From Marinithermofilum abyssi (GTDB taxonomy: Bacteria; Bacillota; Bacilli; Thermoactinomycetales; DSM-45169), in assembly GCF_014641195.1 (NCBI RefSeq), contig NZ_BMHQ01000004.1:62001-126000 (forward strand): 64,000 bases of DNA, written 5' to 3'. Below are positions 44,440-53,194 of the stretch, one piece after another; position 1 is the first letter of the stretch; each line of letters begins with the position of its first letter. Below the pieces are notes generated by a model that did not search any database, was not told the DNA's origin, and saw only the letters and a list, made by a program, of their open reading frames with translations. Both the position numbers and the translations under genes were made by a program.

Positions 44440-44988
44440 TTAAAAGGGTCCAATCCGGAACAGCAGCTCTTCTTCATGTCCGCTGCCGGGAAAATACTCT
44501 TCGGGGAAGCACTCGGACACTTCACATTCCGTATCGAGGCTGTTGGCTAAACTGCGGAACAATGATTGGGAAGGAGAGTTGGACGGTGAGATGGTTGCTT
44601 CCAGGTAGCGCACATCCTGGCAGGCTTGCCGGTTCAGCAACTCATGCAACAGCCGTTTCCCCAGTCCTTTCCCGCGTTGCGAGGAATCGACCGCGATCTG
44701 CCAAACGAAGATGACGTCCTCCTTGATCGGGGGACGAAAGGCCGAGACAAAGCCGACGATCTGGTTGTCCTGTTCGGCGATCACGCAGGTCTCGGGGAAA
44801 AACTCACACAGCATGATATAGCTGTAAGAAGAGTTAAGATCCAACGTACCGGCTCTTTTGATCAGCTCCCATACTTGGGCGCCGTCTTCGCCGGAGGGTT
44901 TGCGAAACAGCAGTTCTTCTGATGGTTTATGAGAAACTTTACGATCATCAGACACTCTTGAAGTGTCCGTCTTTTCCAACACCTGCAC
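44440..44988 (-). CDS. ectA: L-2,4-diaminobutyrate gamma-acetyltransferase
   Basis: A 182-residue GNAT acetyltransferase that acetylates the gamma-amino group of diaminobutyrate. The acetyl-CoA loop is VDSSQRGKGLGKRLLHELL, with EctA-type LDLNSSYSYIMLCEFFPETCVIAE and ATISPSNSPSQSLFRSLA. GTG 44988 is the probable start; an N-terminal tail of about 27 residues precedes the domain. First gene of ectABC, with a sigma-B-like promoter about 110 bases upstream. Confidence 0.96.
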   Translation of the reverse strand: MQVLEKTDTSRVSDDRKVSHKPSEELLFRKPSGEDGAQVWELIKRAGTLDLNSSYSYIMLCEFFPETCVIAEQDNQIVGFVSAFRPPIKEDVIFVWQIAVDSSQRGKGLGKRLLHELLNRQACQDVRYLEATISPSNSPSQSLFRSLANSLDTECEVSECFPEEYFPGSGHEEELLFRIGPF

Positions 44989-45095
44989 ACTGTCGTCCTG
45001 TCGGATGTGATCATCACCTGCCTCTGGATTTTGGCGTCCGTTTTACCGTTCGCCTTTTTATCCTAACTGTTCTTGCTCTCACCGTCTAAAGTTCT

Positions 45096-45120
45096 CTACC
45101 CGATCTGCAGAGGGTTAAAC
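45096..45120 (-). promoter_or_regulatory. Sigma-B-like promoter upstream of ectA
   Basis: On the minus strand GTTTAA (45120-45115), a 13-base spacer and GGGTAG (45101-45096) match the Bacillus general-stress consensus GTTT-N(13-15)-GGGTA. No good sigma-A promoter is seen in the same region. The leader would be about 100 bases. Confidence 0.55.
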
Positions 45121-45465
45121 ATTTTTATTCGCCCTGAATCGGAGTAAGGATGGAATGATGGAAAGTTTCTTCAGATACGCCTGCAAATGCTCCCGATCCG
45201 GCAAAGTACGACAAAAATTGGCAAATCTTTTTGTTTTTATCCAGCAGAAAGGCTCTTCTACCTGTCGCTCTTTTTTTCCTGAACCGAGGAGACAAGGAGG
45301 ATGAAGCTCTAAAATGGCTCTTGGTCAAAGGAAGTGGATGAAAAAATCGAGTCCTTCTGCTTTCCCCTCGGTACATCGTTTAAAAGTGGCTGTTGGAGAA
45401 GAACGATTCTCGCTTTTCGTTACAGCTACAGCTCGTCGTCAGCTTCCTCTCGGAAAAAGGTTTGC
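45121..45465. other. 345-base gap between pucR and ectA
   Basis: This holds the 3' region of the pucR transcript and the approach to the ectA promoter. Short frames occur on both strands but have poor composition and no family resemblance. No clear terminator is seen after pucR, so read-through into ectABC is possible. Confidence 0.5.
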
Positions 45466-47082
45466 TTACTCCCCTCCATCTTCTTCACACATCCAAATCT
45501 TGATCGATAGTTGGAGCAGAAACAAGTCATCGGCGTCGATCAGGGAACGTCCGGTCAGGGATTCGATTTTGCGCAGGCGGTACAGGAGGGATTGCCGGTG
45601 CAGGTTCAGCTCCCGGGCGGTTTGGCTCACATTGCCGTGGTTGCGAAAGTAGCACTGAAAGGTGTGAATTAGGTCGATTCCCCTGCGGCGACTGTAATCC
45701 AACAGCCGCCCCAGGATGCTGCGGGTGATGGCCTTCATCTCGTCGTGGGCGGCAAGGTGGTGCAGGGCCCGGTACAATCCGGTATCTGCGGTAAAATGGC
45801 GGCCCGGCCCTTTTTGCCGGCGCCCGAGGGTGAAGGCGGTACGGGCATCCCGGTATCCTTCGTGAAAACGGTGGACGCCGGCCTGATTTTCCCCAATGCC
45901 CCATGAGATGATCCAGCCCGGGTGGTGCTGCCGCAGTTTTTCTTCCACCTGGTCGAGGAAGGAATGCACGTATTCCATCACCTGCTCGGGATCGGTTTCC
46001 AAAAAAATGATCCGTTCCGACCCTTGATAGGTGGTCAGGACTCTCTTGTTCAGCTTGCGGGCGGCATGGTGGATGGCTTCGCTCAAGTCCGGCGGAATTT
46101 CGTTCCCCATCTGGGTCAGAGGGTTGTTTTTTTCCAGTTTGCCGATGAGACAGACATAAGGAAGGGAGATGTCCAGTCCCAAGACACGGGCGCGTGAAGC
46201 CATCTGATCGGAAGAGGAGAAATCTCCTTGGGCCAGGCTCCAGACAAAATCATCCTGCAGCCTCAGCTCGGTTTCCAGGACCGCCGACTCCCGCAGGCAG
46301 CAAAAGGCACAGGCGGTGGCAGCATGCTCCAGGACAACTTTGCGCTCTTCCGTCAGAAACAATTCCAGTCCCGTGCCTTCCGGGACTTTGACAAGTAGAT
46401 AGCCGCGGGTGCGGGCCCCGGAAGCAACCGGGACGGCTGCATGCATCTCCGGTCCGTTTTGAAACCAGCCCCAATGAGGCGGCAGGGAGGGATGGGGAGA
46501 CAACGGGGGGATGGCACCGGCAAAAGAGGAATGATCCAGCCACCGGCTCCCTTCATTCATCACATCCCAGGCGAATTGAACGGAAGTGCCCAGTAATTGC
46601 TGAACCGTGGAGGTGAGGGAGGCGAGTCCTTTTCCCTGAAGAACCAACTGGTGCAAATCCCGTTGCACCCGCTCCGATAAGGTGATTAGACGATGTTGCC
46701 GGCTTTCGATCTGCAGGAAAATTTCCTGAATGATATCCGAAAAGCGGGTTTCCCAGGGGATTTCGATTAGGGGCAGGTCATGTTGTTCCGCCAGCGTTCT
46801 CGCATCTTCGGGGACGGAGGCGATGTGGGGACCGGTAGCCACACCCAGGGCTGACGCGCCGGAGTGAATGACATCCCGAAGAAACCGGCAGAACAGCTCG
46901 GTATCATGGCCGCAGCCTACTGCCGTGCTCAGTACCAATTCGTGCTCGCGGACAAAATTTTCCACCGGGACTTCGATAACGGAGACCCGTTTCACTTCCC
47001 GCAAGGGAAGCGCCTGTCGGGCGGCATGGACGCGGGAACCTGACATGATCTCCATTTGCAGCACATCTTGTACGGTCAGCAT
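45466..47082 (-). CDS. PucR-family transcriptional regulator of ectoine metabolism
   Basis: 538 residues. The N-terminal PucR domain spans about 1-130 (MLTVQDVLQMEIMSGSRVHAARQAL, LSTAVGCGHDTELFCRFLRDVIHSGASALGV). A GGDEF-like central part follows, then the C-terminal helix-turn-helix HGNVSQTARELNLHRQSLLYRLRKIESLTG at about 490-520. PucR proteins are mostly activators of purine or amino-acid catabolic genes and sense pathway intermediates. Ectoine breakdown clusters usually use the MocR-type EnuR instead. It lies 31 bases after eutB on the same strand and probably controls the divergent doeA operon. Confidence 0.9.
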   Translation of the reverse strand: MLTVQDVLQMEIMSGSRVHAARQALPLREVKRVSVIEVPVENFVREHELVLSTAVGCGHDTELFCRFLRDVIHSGASALGVATGPHIASVPEDARTLAEQHDLPLIEIPWETRFSDIIQEIFLQIESRQHRLITLSERVQRDLHQLVLQGKGLASLTSTVQQLLGTSVQFAWDVMNEGSRWLDHSSFAGAIPPLSPHPSLPPHWGWFQNGPEMHAAVPVASGARTRGYLLVKVPEGTGLELFLTEERKVVLEHAATACAFCCLRESAVLETELRLQDDFVWSLAQGDFSSSDQMASRARVLGLDISLPYVCLIGKLEKNNPLTQMGNEIPPDLSEAIHHAARKLNKRVLTTYQGSERIIFLETDPEQVMEYVHSFLDQVEEKLRQHHPGWIISWGIGENQAGVHRFHEGYRDARTAFTLGRRQKGPGRHFTADTGLYRALHHLAAHDEMKAITRSILGRLLDYSRRRGIDLIHTFQCYFRNHGNVSQTARELNLHRQSLLYRLRKIESLTGRSLIDADDLFLLQLSIKIWMCEEDGGE

Positions 47083-47113
47083 CGTACCACCTCCGCAGGA
47101 CGGGGTTTTTCGT

Positions 47114-48115
47114 TTATTCGGGGGAAGACAGGATCGCTTGAGTGAATCGATCGGGGTTGATGTTGCTGCCGGTGACAGGAATGACCACAGGGCCTTTTGG
47201 TTCGGGGAGACGTCCGGTCAACACCGCACCGACTCCTACAGCCGCAGCTCCTTCCGCAATGATTCGGTGATGACGGTATAAAAAAGCGATGCCAGCGGCG
47301 ATCGCATCTTCGGGAACTTGGATCGCAGCATCCATCCATCGCCGGACCAATGAATATGTCCAGTGGTTGCAGGCTCCGAGGCCGCCCAGCAAACTGTCTG
47401 CATATGTGTCGCTTTCGTCAAGTTTTACCGGTTTTCCTGCCTTTAAGCTTTCCAGCATGACTGCGGAACGTTCCATCGAGATGCCGATGATGGAGACCCG
47501 GGGGAGGTTGGATTTCAAAGCTAATGCCAGCCCGGACAGAAGACCGCCTCCGGACAGGGGAACCAAAACGGAACGCAGTTCCGGCAGTTCTTCCAACAGT
47601 TCCAACCCGATCGTTCCTTGCCCGGCGATCACCCAGGGATCGTCGAAGGGCGGGACCAGAGTCAGCCCTTCTTCCCGTTCCAGCTGCCGGCACCGATTTT
47701 CAGCATCATCCTGACTGGTGCCGACGATTTCAAGGCGCGCTCCCAGGCGGTGCAGGGTCTCCGTCTTCGCTCTCGGCACGCGGGAGGATAGGCAGATAAC
47801 CGCTGGAATGTTGAGCCGGCGGCATACATACGCCACCGCAAGACCGTGGTTGCCGGTGGAAAATGTGGTGATGCCGCGGGATCTTTCTTCATCGGACAAT
47901 CGCAAAATCGCATTGGCGGCTCCCCGGATTTTAAATGCATGGACAGGATGAAGCTGTTCCTGCTTCAAATAGACGGGGATCCCCGCTGTTTCGCTCAATG
48001 GGTCGCTGTAAGTGAGCGGTGTTTTTTGGACGATTCCGGCGATGCGGCGTTTGGCTTCCCATACGTGATGGACGTGGATTTTTTCGGCTGTGGGGGGTGA
48101 AGTTCTACCGTCCAA
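47114..48115 (-). CDS. eutB: Hydroxyectoine utilization dehydratase EutB
   Basis: A 333-residue fold-type II PLP enzyme of the threonine dehydratase/serine racemase group. The PLP Lys62 lies in HPVHAFKIRGAANA, the phosphate loop is SGGGLLSGLALALKS and GNHGLAVAYVCRRL matches the family. With EutC it is thought to convert hydroxylated intermediates of hydroxyectoine breakdown. TTG 48115, seven bases after AAAGGAGG, is chosen over TTG 48139. It diverges from doeA and leads the eutB-pucR operon. Confidence 0.85.
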   Translation of the reverse strand: MDGRTSPPTAEKIHVHHVWEAKRRIAGIVQKTPLTYSDPLSETAGIPVYLKQEQLHPVHAFKIRGAANAILRLSDEERSRGITTFSTGNHGLAVAYVCRRLNIPAVICLSSRVPRAKTETLHRLGARLEIVGTSQDDAENRCRQLEREEGLTLVPPFDDPWVIAGQGTIGLELLEELPELRSVLVPLSGGGLLSGLALALKSNLPRVSIIGISMERSAVMLESLKAGKPVKLDESDTYADSLLGGLGACNHWTYSLVRRWMDAAIQVPEDAIAAGIAFLYRHHRIIAEGAAAVGVGAVLTGRLPEPKGPVVIPVTGSNINPDRFTQAILSSPE

Positions 48116-48167
48116 TGAGGGTCCTCCTTTCTGGGACAAGATTGCTATTGAACGCGTATGAAAGCTC

Positions 48168-48197
48168 TTGACTCCATCGTAAAACCGGAGTTGTTAT
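48168..48197 (+). promoter_or_regulatory. Candidate promoter of the ectoine catabolic operon
   Basis: TTGACT (48168-48173) with TGTTAT (48192-48197) after an 18-base spacer in the divergent eutB/doeA gap. The short repeat ACTCC-N11-GGAGT (48171-48191) overlaps it and could be a regulator site. The -10 matches only four of six positions, as expected for an activated promoter. Confidence 0.35.
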
Positions 48198-48319
48198 TCA
48201 GTCTATTCGAAAAAATGACGAAAAGAGGGGCTTTAACTTCATACAGAATGATGATTGTTGGAAAAGAAGGGTTCTCCATATGATGGAGGAAAGACGGGAG
48301 AAGCAAGGAGGGGATACCG

Positions 48320-49543
48320 GTGGTAAAAGATTTGCCTTTTGAAATATCGGAATACACAGACAGAATACACAAAATCAAACAGCAAATGGAGCGAGCCGGG
48401 GTGGAGGTGCTGCTCATCACGGATCCGGCCAATATACACTATCTCTCCGGGTATGACGGTTGGTCCTTTTATGTGCATCAAATGTTGATCGTCATCATCG
48501 ATGAAGAGCAGCCGCTGTGGATCGGACGAAAGCAGGATGCAAACGGAGCCCGTTTAACCACCTGGTTTCATCCGGATCATCTTATGCCCTATCCCGACGA
48601 TTACGTGCAGTCCGCCGAAATGCATCCGATGGAGTTCATCGCGGACTTCTTGGTGCAGATCGGTCAATCCAACCGTCGCATCGGCGTCGAGATGGACAGT
48701 TATTATTTCACTGCCAAAGCAATGGAACGGCTGAGTGCCAAGATGCCCAATGCCCGCTTTCAGGATACGACCCGGCTGGTAAACGAAGTCCGAATGATTA
48801 AATCGGATGCCGAAATCGAATGGATGAAAAAAGCCGGGAAAATCGCGGAGCAGGCGATGAAAGCAGGAATGGATGCGCTGGCGGGCGGAGTGCGGGAATG
48901 TGATGTGGCTGCAGCCATATCTTATGCGCAGATCAGCGGTACACCGGCTTTCGGCGGGGATTATCCGGCGATCGTACCGCTGATGCCGTCAGGAGAAAAG
49001 ACATCGACGCCGCATTTAACCTGGACGGATCGTCCATATCAGTCGGGGGATACCGTGATTATCGAGCTGGCCGGATGCTGCCGTCGGTACCATGCTCCTT
49101 TGGCCCGGACCGCAGTGATCGGCCATCCTTCCTCGAAAGTAAAAGATTTGGCGGAGGTGGTGATCGAAGGGCTGAACACCACACTGGATGCAATCCGGCC
49201 AGGAATGACCTGTGAAGCAGTGGAAGCGGTTTGGAAAAGCGTCATCCAGCAAAGAGGCATTTGGAAAGATTCCCGGTTGGGGTACTCAGTCGGACTCAAT
49301 TACCCTCCGGATTGGGGTGAGCATACCGCCAGTTTGCGTCCGGGAGATCGCACCGTGCTCAAACCCAACATGACGTTTCACCTGATACCGGGGATTTGGC
49401 TGGATCATTACGGAGTGGAGATGAGCGAGACTTTTGTGGTGACCCCAACGGGCTGCGAAGTGTTGTCCCGTTTTCCCCGTGAACTGTTTCACCGTCCGAT
49501 TGGTCCAGGATTTATCCGTCCGTTGGAAGAGAGCGGGGCGTAG
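48320..49543 (+). CDS. doeA: Ectoine hydrolase
   Basis: This 407-residue creatinase-like M24 hydrolase (DoeA/EutD) opens the ectoine ring to N-acetyl-diaminobutyrate isomers. It has the M24 creatinase N-domain (YTDRIHKIKQQMERAGVEVLLITDPANIHYLSGYDGWSFYVHQ) and a pita-bread C-domain (GDTVIIELAGCCRRYHAPLARTAVIG, HLIPGIWLDHYGVEMSETFVVT). GTG 48320 follows AAGGAGGGG. It heads the plus-strand catabolic operon, with eutC starting four bases after its stop. Confidence 0.93.
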   Translation: MVKDLPFEISEYTDRIHKIKQQMERAGVEVLLITDPANIHYLSGYDGWSFYVHQMLIVIIDEEQPLWIGRKQDANGARLTTWFHPDHLMPYPDDYVQSAEMHPMEFIADFLVQIGQSNRRIGVEMDSYYFTAKAMERLSAKMPNARFQDTTRLVNEVRMIKSDAEIEWMKKAGKIAEQAMKAGMDALAGGVRECDVAAAISYAQISGTPAFGGDYPAIVPLMPSGEKTSTPHLTWTDRPYQSGDTVIIELAGCCRRYHAPLARTAVIGHPSSKVKDLAEVVIEGLNTTLDAIRPGMTCEAVEAVWKSVIQQRGIWKDSRLGYSVGLNYPPDWGEHTASLRPGDRTVLKPNMTFHLIPGIWLDHYGVEMSETFVVTPTGCEVLSRFPRELFHRPIGPGFIRPLEESGA

Positions 49544-49546
49544 GCC

Positions 49547-50539
49547 ATGTGGATCTTTCGGGAAGAAGAGATTCGCCGGGTGGTTGGGCTGGATGGTGAT
49601 GCGATCGCGGCGGTGGAGAAGGGGTTTGCCTGTTTGGCCGAAGACGGGGTGACGATGCCTCCGATCCTGCGGGTGGACATTCCTGAACACGAGGGAGAGG
49701 TAGATGTGAAAACGGCGGTGATCCATGGTGAATCGCTGTTTGCCATCAAAATCTCCTCCGGTTTTTTTGCCAATGCCCGGTTGGGTCTTCCCACGGGAAA
49801 CGGCATGATGATTTTGGTCAATGCGGTGAATGGACGGATGGAAGCCGTGCTGATGGACAACGGCTACCTTACCGATGTACGGACCGGGGCGGCAGGTGCT
49901 GTCGCCGCCCGTTATCTGGCCAAACAAGAAACCGATACGGTCACGGTGATCGGGGCCGGAACCCAAGCTCGGTTTCAAGTCAAGGCGTTGGCGCAGGTGC
50001 GGAATGTGAAGAGGCTGCGTGTGGCAGGACGTGATTCCTCCCGGGTGGAACGCTTTGTCCGGGAAATGGAGCAGGAGTTGGATATTCTCGTAACGGCGGC
50101 AGTCCATGCGGAGGAAGCGGTGCGGGGGAGCGATGTAGTGATTACCTGCACGCCAGCTTCTCATCCGATGATAAAAACAGACTGGCTGGAACCGGGTGTT
50201 CACGTGACGGCGATGGGATCCGATGCGGAACATAAGCAGGAACTGGAGGCTCAGGTGTATCGACGAGCGGATATCTGGGTGTGCGATTCCGTTGACCAGT
50301 GTGCGCGGCTGGGCGAGCTGCGCAGCGTACGAGAAGCAGGCTTGTTGGCGGAGAATGCCCATGTCCCGGATTTGGGAAGCTTGGTTCTCGGCCGGGAAAA
50401 CGGGCGGGTCCGGGAGGAGCAAATCACGGTCTGTGATCTCACCGGGACCGGCGTGCAAGACACGGCCATCGCTTTGTTGGCGTACCGGCGGTTGCGGGAA
50501 GTCGGTGCAGGGATTCAGGTAGAGGGTGCTATCCAGTAA
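49547..50539 (+). CDS. eutC: Ectoine utilization protein EutC (ornithine cyclodeaminase family)
   Basis: A 330-residue NAD-binding protein of the ornithine cyclodeaminase/mu-crystallin family: KISSGFFANARLGLPTGNGMMILVNAVNGRMEAVLMDNGYLTDVRTGAAGAVAARYLA, then the Rossmann motif VIGAGTQARFQ and CDSVDQCARLGELRS. In hydroxyectoine users EutC works with EutB, probably as a reductase or deaminase on a hydroxylated diamino acid. Here eutB and eutC are split onto opposite strands. Confidence 0.88.
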   Translation: MWIFREEEIRRVVGLDGDAIAAVEKGFACLAEDGVTMPPILRVDIPEHEGEVDVKTAVIHGESLFAIKISSGFFANARLGLPTGNGMMILVNAVNGRMEAVLMDNGYLTDVRTGAAGAVAARYLAKQETDTVTVIGAGTQARFQVKALAQVRNVKRLRVAGRDSSRVERFVREMEQELDILVTAAVHAEEAVRGSDVVITCTPASHPMIKTDWLEPGVHVTAMGSDAEHKQELEAQVYRRADIWVCDSVDQCARLGELRSVREAGLLAENAHVPDLGSLVLGRENGRVREEQITVCDLTGTGVQDTAIALLAYRRLREVGAGIQVEGAIQ

Positions 50540-50580
50540 ATGGTTATTGTTTCATAAAACCAATGCAAAGGGGCGATCTT

Positions 50581-51801
50581 ATGAGAGAACGCAACATCGC
50601 TTGGGATCAGATTCGTCCGGGAACCCAAACCGTGTGGGCCGGGGAGACCTCCTATCTTTTGCAGGGAGCGACCCAGGTGCCTGTTGTGCATAGCGTCTCG
50701 TTCGGGTACCGGGATATTGATGAGTGGCACAGGGTCGCTCTCGGGGAAGAACAGGGTCACATTTACGGGCGCAACACCAACCCCACGGTGGAAGCTTTTG
50801 AAGAAAAAGTGCGCACCTTGGAAGGAGCGGAGGCGGCCACCGCTTTTTCCACGGGTATGGCAGCGATCAGCGGCATCTTATTTACCTTGCTGTCTCCAGG
50901 TGATCGGGTGGTTTCCATCAAAGATACCTATGGCGGTACCAACAAAATCTTTTTGGAGTTCCTTCCCCGTTTTCAGATCGAATCCGTTTTGTGTGATACG
51001 GAGGACCATGAGGCCTTGGAAGCGGAGATCAGCAAAGGATGTCAGGTGGTGTATCTGGAGACCCCGACCAACCCGACCCTCAAAGTGGTGGACATCGAAC
51101 GGCTGGCGCGAGCAGCCCACCGGGCCGGAGCAGTGGTGGTGGTGGATAACACCTTTGCCACTCCCCTCAACCAGCGTCCCCTCGCATTGGGCGCAGATCT
51201 GGTCGTTCACAGTGCCACCAAATTCCTGGGCGGCCATGCAGACGCACTGGGCGGCGTGGTGTGCGGCTCTGAGGAGCTGGTACGCGCGATCTATCACTAC
51301 CGGGAAATCAATGGGGCCACCTTGGATCCCATGGCGGCGTATCTGATTCTGCGCGGGATGAAGACCCTGCACTTGCGGATCCGCCAACAAAATGAAAGCG
51401 CGCTGGCCATCGCGCAATACTTGGCTTCTCATCCCATGGTGGAGACTGTCTATTACCCCGGGTTGCCTGATCATCCTTCACATGATGTTGCCCGGAAGCA
51501 AATGAAGGGCTACGGTGGGGTGCTCAGCTTTGCACTGAAGGGGGGCGTGGATACCGTACGAGCTTTCTTGCCGCAGTTGCAACATGTTCATTTGGCGGCC
51601 AATCTGGGATCGGTGGAAACCGTCGCCGGACCGCCGCGAACCACCAGCCATGTGGAATGTACGGAAGAGGAACGTAAAGCCATGGGCATTCCCGAAGGAC
51701 TCGTCCGCTACTCCACCGGCATAGAAGATCTGGAAGACTTGCTGGCCGATTTAAAACAAGGGCTGGATGTGCTGAAAAAGAGGATGCCGGCGGCTCTGTG
51801 A
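50581..51801 (+). CDS. Cystathionine gamma-synthase-family PLP enzyme, in the ectoine operon
   Basis: 406 residues, fold-type I Cys/Met-metabolism family: YGRNTNPTVEAFEEKVRTLEGAEAATAFSTGMAAI, ETPTNPTLKVVDI, VVDNTFATPLNQRPLALGADLVVHSATKFLGGH with PLP Lys214, and the C-terminal VETVAGPPRTTSHVECT. Members add or remove groups at the gamma carbon. No sulfur-metabolism gene is nearby, so the substrate may be a C4 intermediate of ectoine breakdown such as diaminobutyrate or an O-activated homoserine. This is inference. ATG 50581, eight bases after AAGGGGCG, is preferred over ATG 50563. Confidence 0.8.
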   Translation: MRERNIAWDQIRPGTQTVWAGETSYLLQGATQVPVVHSVSFGYRDIDEWHRVALGEEQGHIYGRNTNPTVEAFEEKVRTLEGAEAATAFSTGMAAISGILFTLLSPGDRVVSIKDTYGGTNKIFLEFLPRFQIESVLCDTEDHEALEAEISKGCQVVYLETPTNPTLKVVDIERLARAAHRAGAVVVVDNTFATPLNQRPLALGADLVVHSATKFLGGHADALGGVVCGSEELVRAIYHYREINGATLDPMAAYLILRGMKTLHLRIRQQNESALAIAQYLASHPMVETVYYPGLPDHPSHDVARKQMKGYGGVLSFALKGGVDTVRAFLPQLQHVHLAANLGSVETVAGPPRTTSHVECTEEERKAMGIPEGLVRYSTGIEDLEDLLADLKQGLDVLKKRMPAAL

Positions 51802-51973
51802 GACAGACGGCAGCACCTCGTTGGTGGAGTGAAGAATCGCGAACAGGGACTGCCTATCGGAACAACATCGGGAGCATGGACAGCGTCAGGGGTATTTAAC
51901 AAGGAGAGGGAAGGCAAATCCAGTGTGCCTAAATGAAAACAGCTGCAGGTGATGAGTGAACGAGGTGATTGTA

Positions 51974-53194
51974 GTGGCGGCCAAAAAACAGGTGATGGCA
52001 GCGAAGGCAGAGGCATTACATCTGCAATTGATCGCCTGGCGGCGGCATTTGCACGCCTATCCTGAGCTGAGCTTCCGGGAATTTGAAACGGCGAAGTTTG
52101 TCGCGGAGGAATTGCGCCGTATTCCAGGGATGCAGGTAGAGACGGGGGTGGGAGTCACCGGGGTGGTCGGTACGCTGAGCCGCGGTACGGGGCCGGTCAT
52201 CGCCATTCGAGCCGATATGGATGCGCTGCCCATCACGGAAGCTTCGGAAACCCCTTATCGCTCCCGCAACCCGGGAGTGATGCACGCCTGCGGTCATGAC
52301 GCCCATACGGCCATCCTGCTGGGTACGGCCCATTTGTTGGGCGAGGTGTTCGCCGAGGGAGCCGTAGAGGGAACGGTAAAATTCCTCTTTCAGCCCGCTG
52401 AAGAATACACCGGGCCCGACGGGATGACCGGAGCTCCCCGTATGATCGAAGACGGAGCGTTGGACGGAGTGGATGCGGTCATGGCCCTTCACATGAACCC
52501 CGAGCTGCCTGTGGGTGCGGTGCGGGTGCATGAGGGATATACCATGGCGGGCGTGGGTACCTTCCATGGTACCCTGTACGGTACCGGTGGGCATGGTGCT
52601 GCTCCGCACCTCGGCACGGACCCGACCTGGATGCTGATCCCGGTGTTGGAGGCCATCCACGGCATAGTCCCCCGCAGAATTTCCCCTTTGGAACCGGCGG
52701 TGGTCAGCATCGGACAAATTCACGCGGGAACGGCGAGCAATGTGATCCCGGCGGAAGTGTTTATCCAGGGGACGATCCGCAGTTTTCACCCGGAGGTGCG
52801 GGAGAGAATATTCCAGGAGCTGGAACGGGCCTTTGGGTTGGCGGTTTCTTTGGGCGGCAACTACACTTTTCAGGTGGACCGGGGCGAACCGGTCCTGCAC
52901 AACGATCCGGATGTAAACAGGCGCATTGTGGAAACGATTCGTTCACTTTATCCCGAGTGCAGTCTGCACTGGGGTCCTTTTGGAATGGCAGCGGAAGATT
53001 TTAGTCATATGACAGAACAGGTTCCCGGGGCCATGTTTTTTCTGGGCTGTGCCAAAAAAGACGGCGTACGGCGGGAGCTGCACACCCCGATTTTTGATAT
53101 CGATGAAGATTGTCTGCCGATGGGGGCGGCGATCTTTGCAGAGACAGCTCTTCGTTTTCTCCGGTTCCGGGCAGATGGGAGGGAACGGATATGA
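51974..53194 (+). CDS. doeB: N-acetyl-diaminobutyrate deacetylase (M20 amidohydrolase, DoeB/EutE-like)
   Basis: 406 residues of the M20D amidohydrolase group with metal ligands in HACGHDAHTAILLGT and QPAEEYTGP, and MGTGGHGAAPHLG-type dimerisation sequence. The role, removal of acetate from the acetyl-diaminobutyrate made by DoeA, is inferred from the operon; similarity alone would also allow an indole-acetyl-amino-acid or hippurate hydrolase. GTG 51974 follows GAGGTG by six bases. The gene ends with an ATGA overlap with the next. Confidence 0.78.
   Translation: MAAKKQVMAAKAEALHLQLIAWRRHLHAYPELSFREFETAKFVAEELRRIPGMQVETGVGVTGVVGTLSRGTGPVIAIRADMDALPITEASETPYRSRNPGVMHACGHDAHTAILLGTAHLLGEVFAEGAVEGTVKFLFQPAEEYTGPDGMTGAPRMIEDGALDGVDAVMALHMNPELPVGAVRVHEGYTMAGVGTFHGTLYGTGGHGAAPHLGTDPTWMLIPVLEAIHGIVPRRISPLEPAVVSIGQIHAGTASNVIPAEVFIQGTIRSFHPEVRERIFQELERAFGLAVSLGGNYTFQVDRGEPVLHNDPDVNRRIVETIRSLYPECSLHWGPFGMAAEDFSHMTEQVPGAMFFLGCAKKDGVRRELHTPIFDIDEDCLPMGAAIFAETALRFLRFRADGRERI

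Noticed and set aside
45125-45652. Short frames on both strands in and beside the pucR-ectA gap
   Set aside because: Basic, low-complexity translations with no recognisable domain; one overlaps the pucR 3' end. Described as a gap instead.
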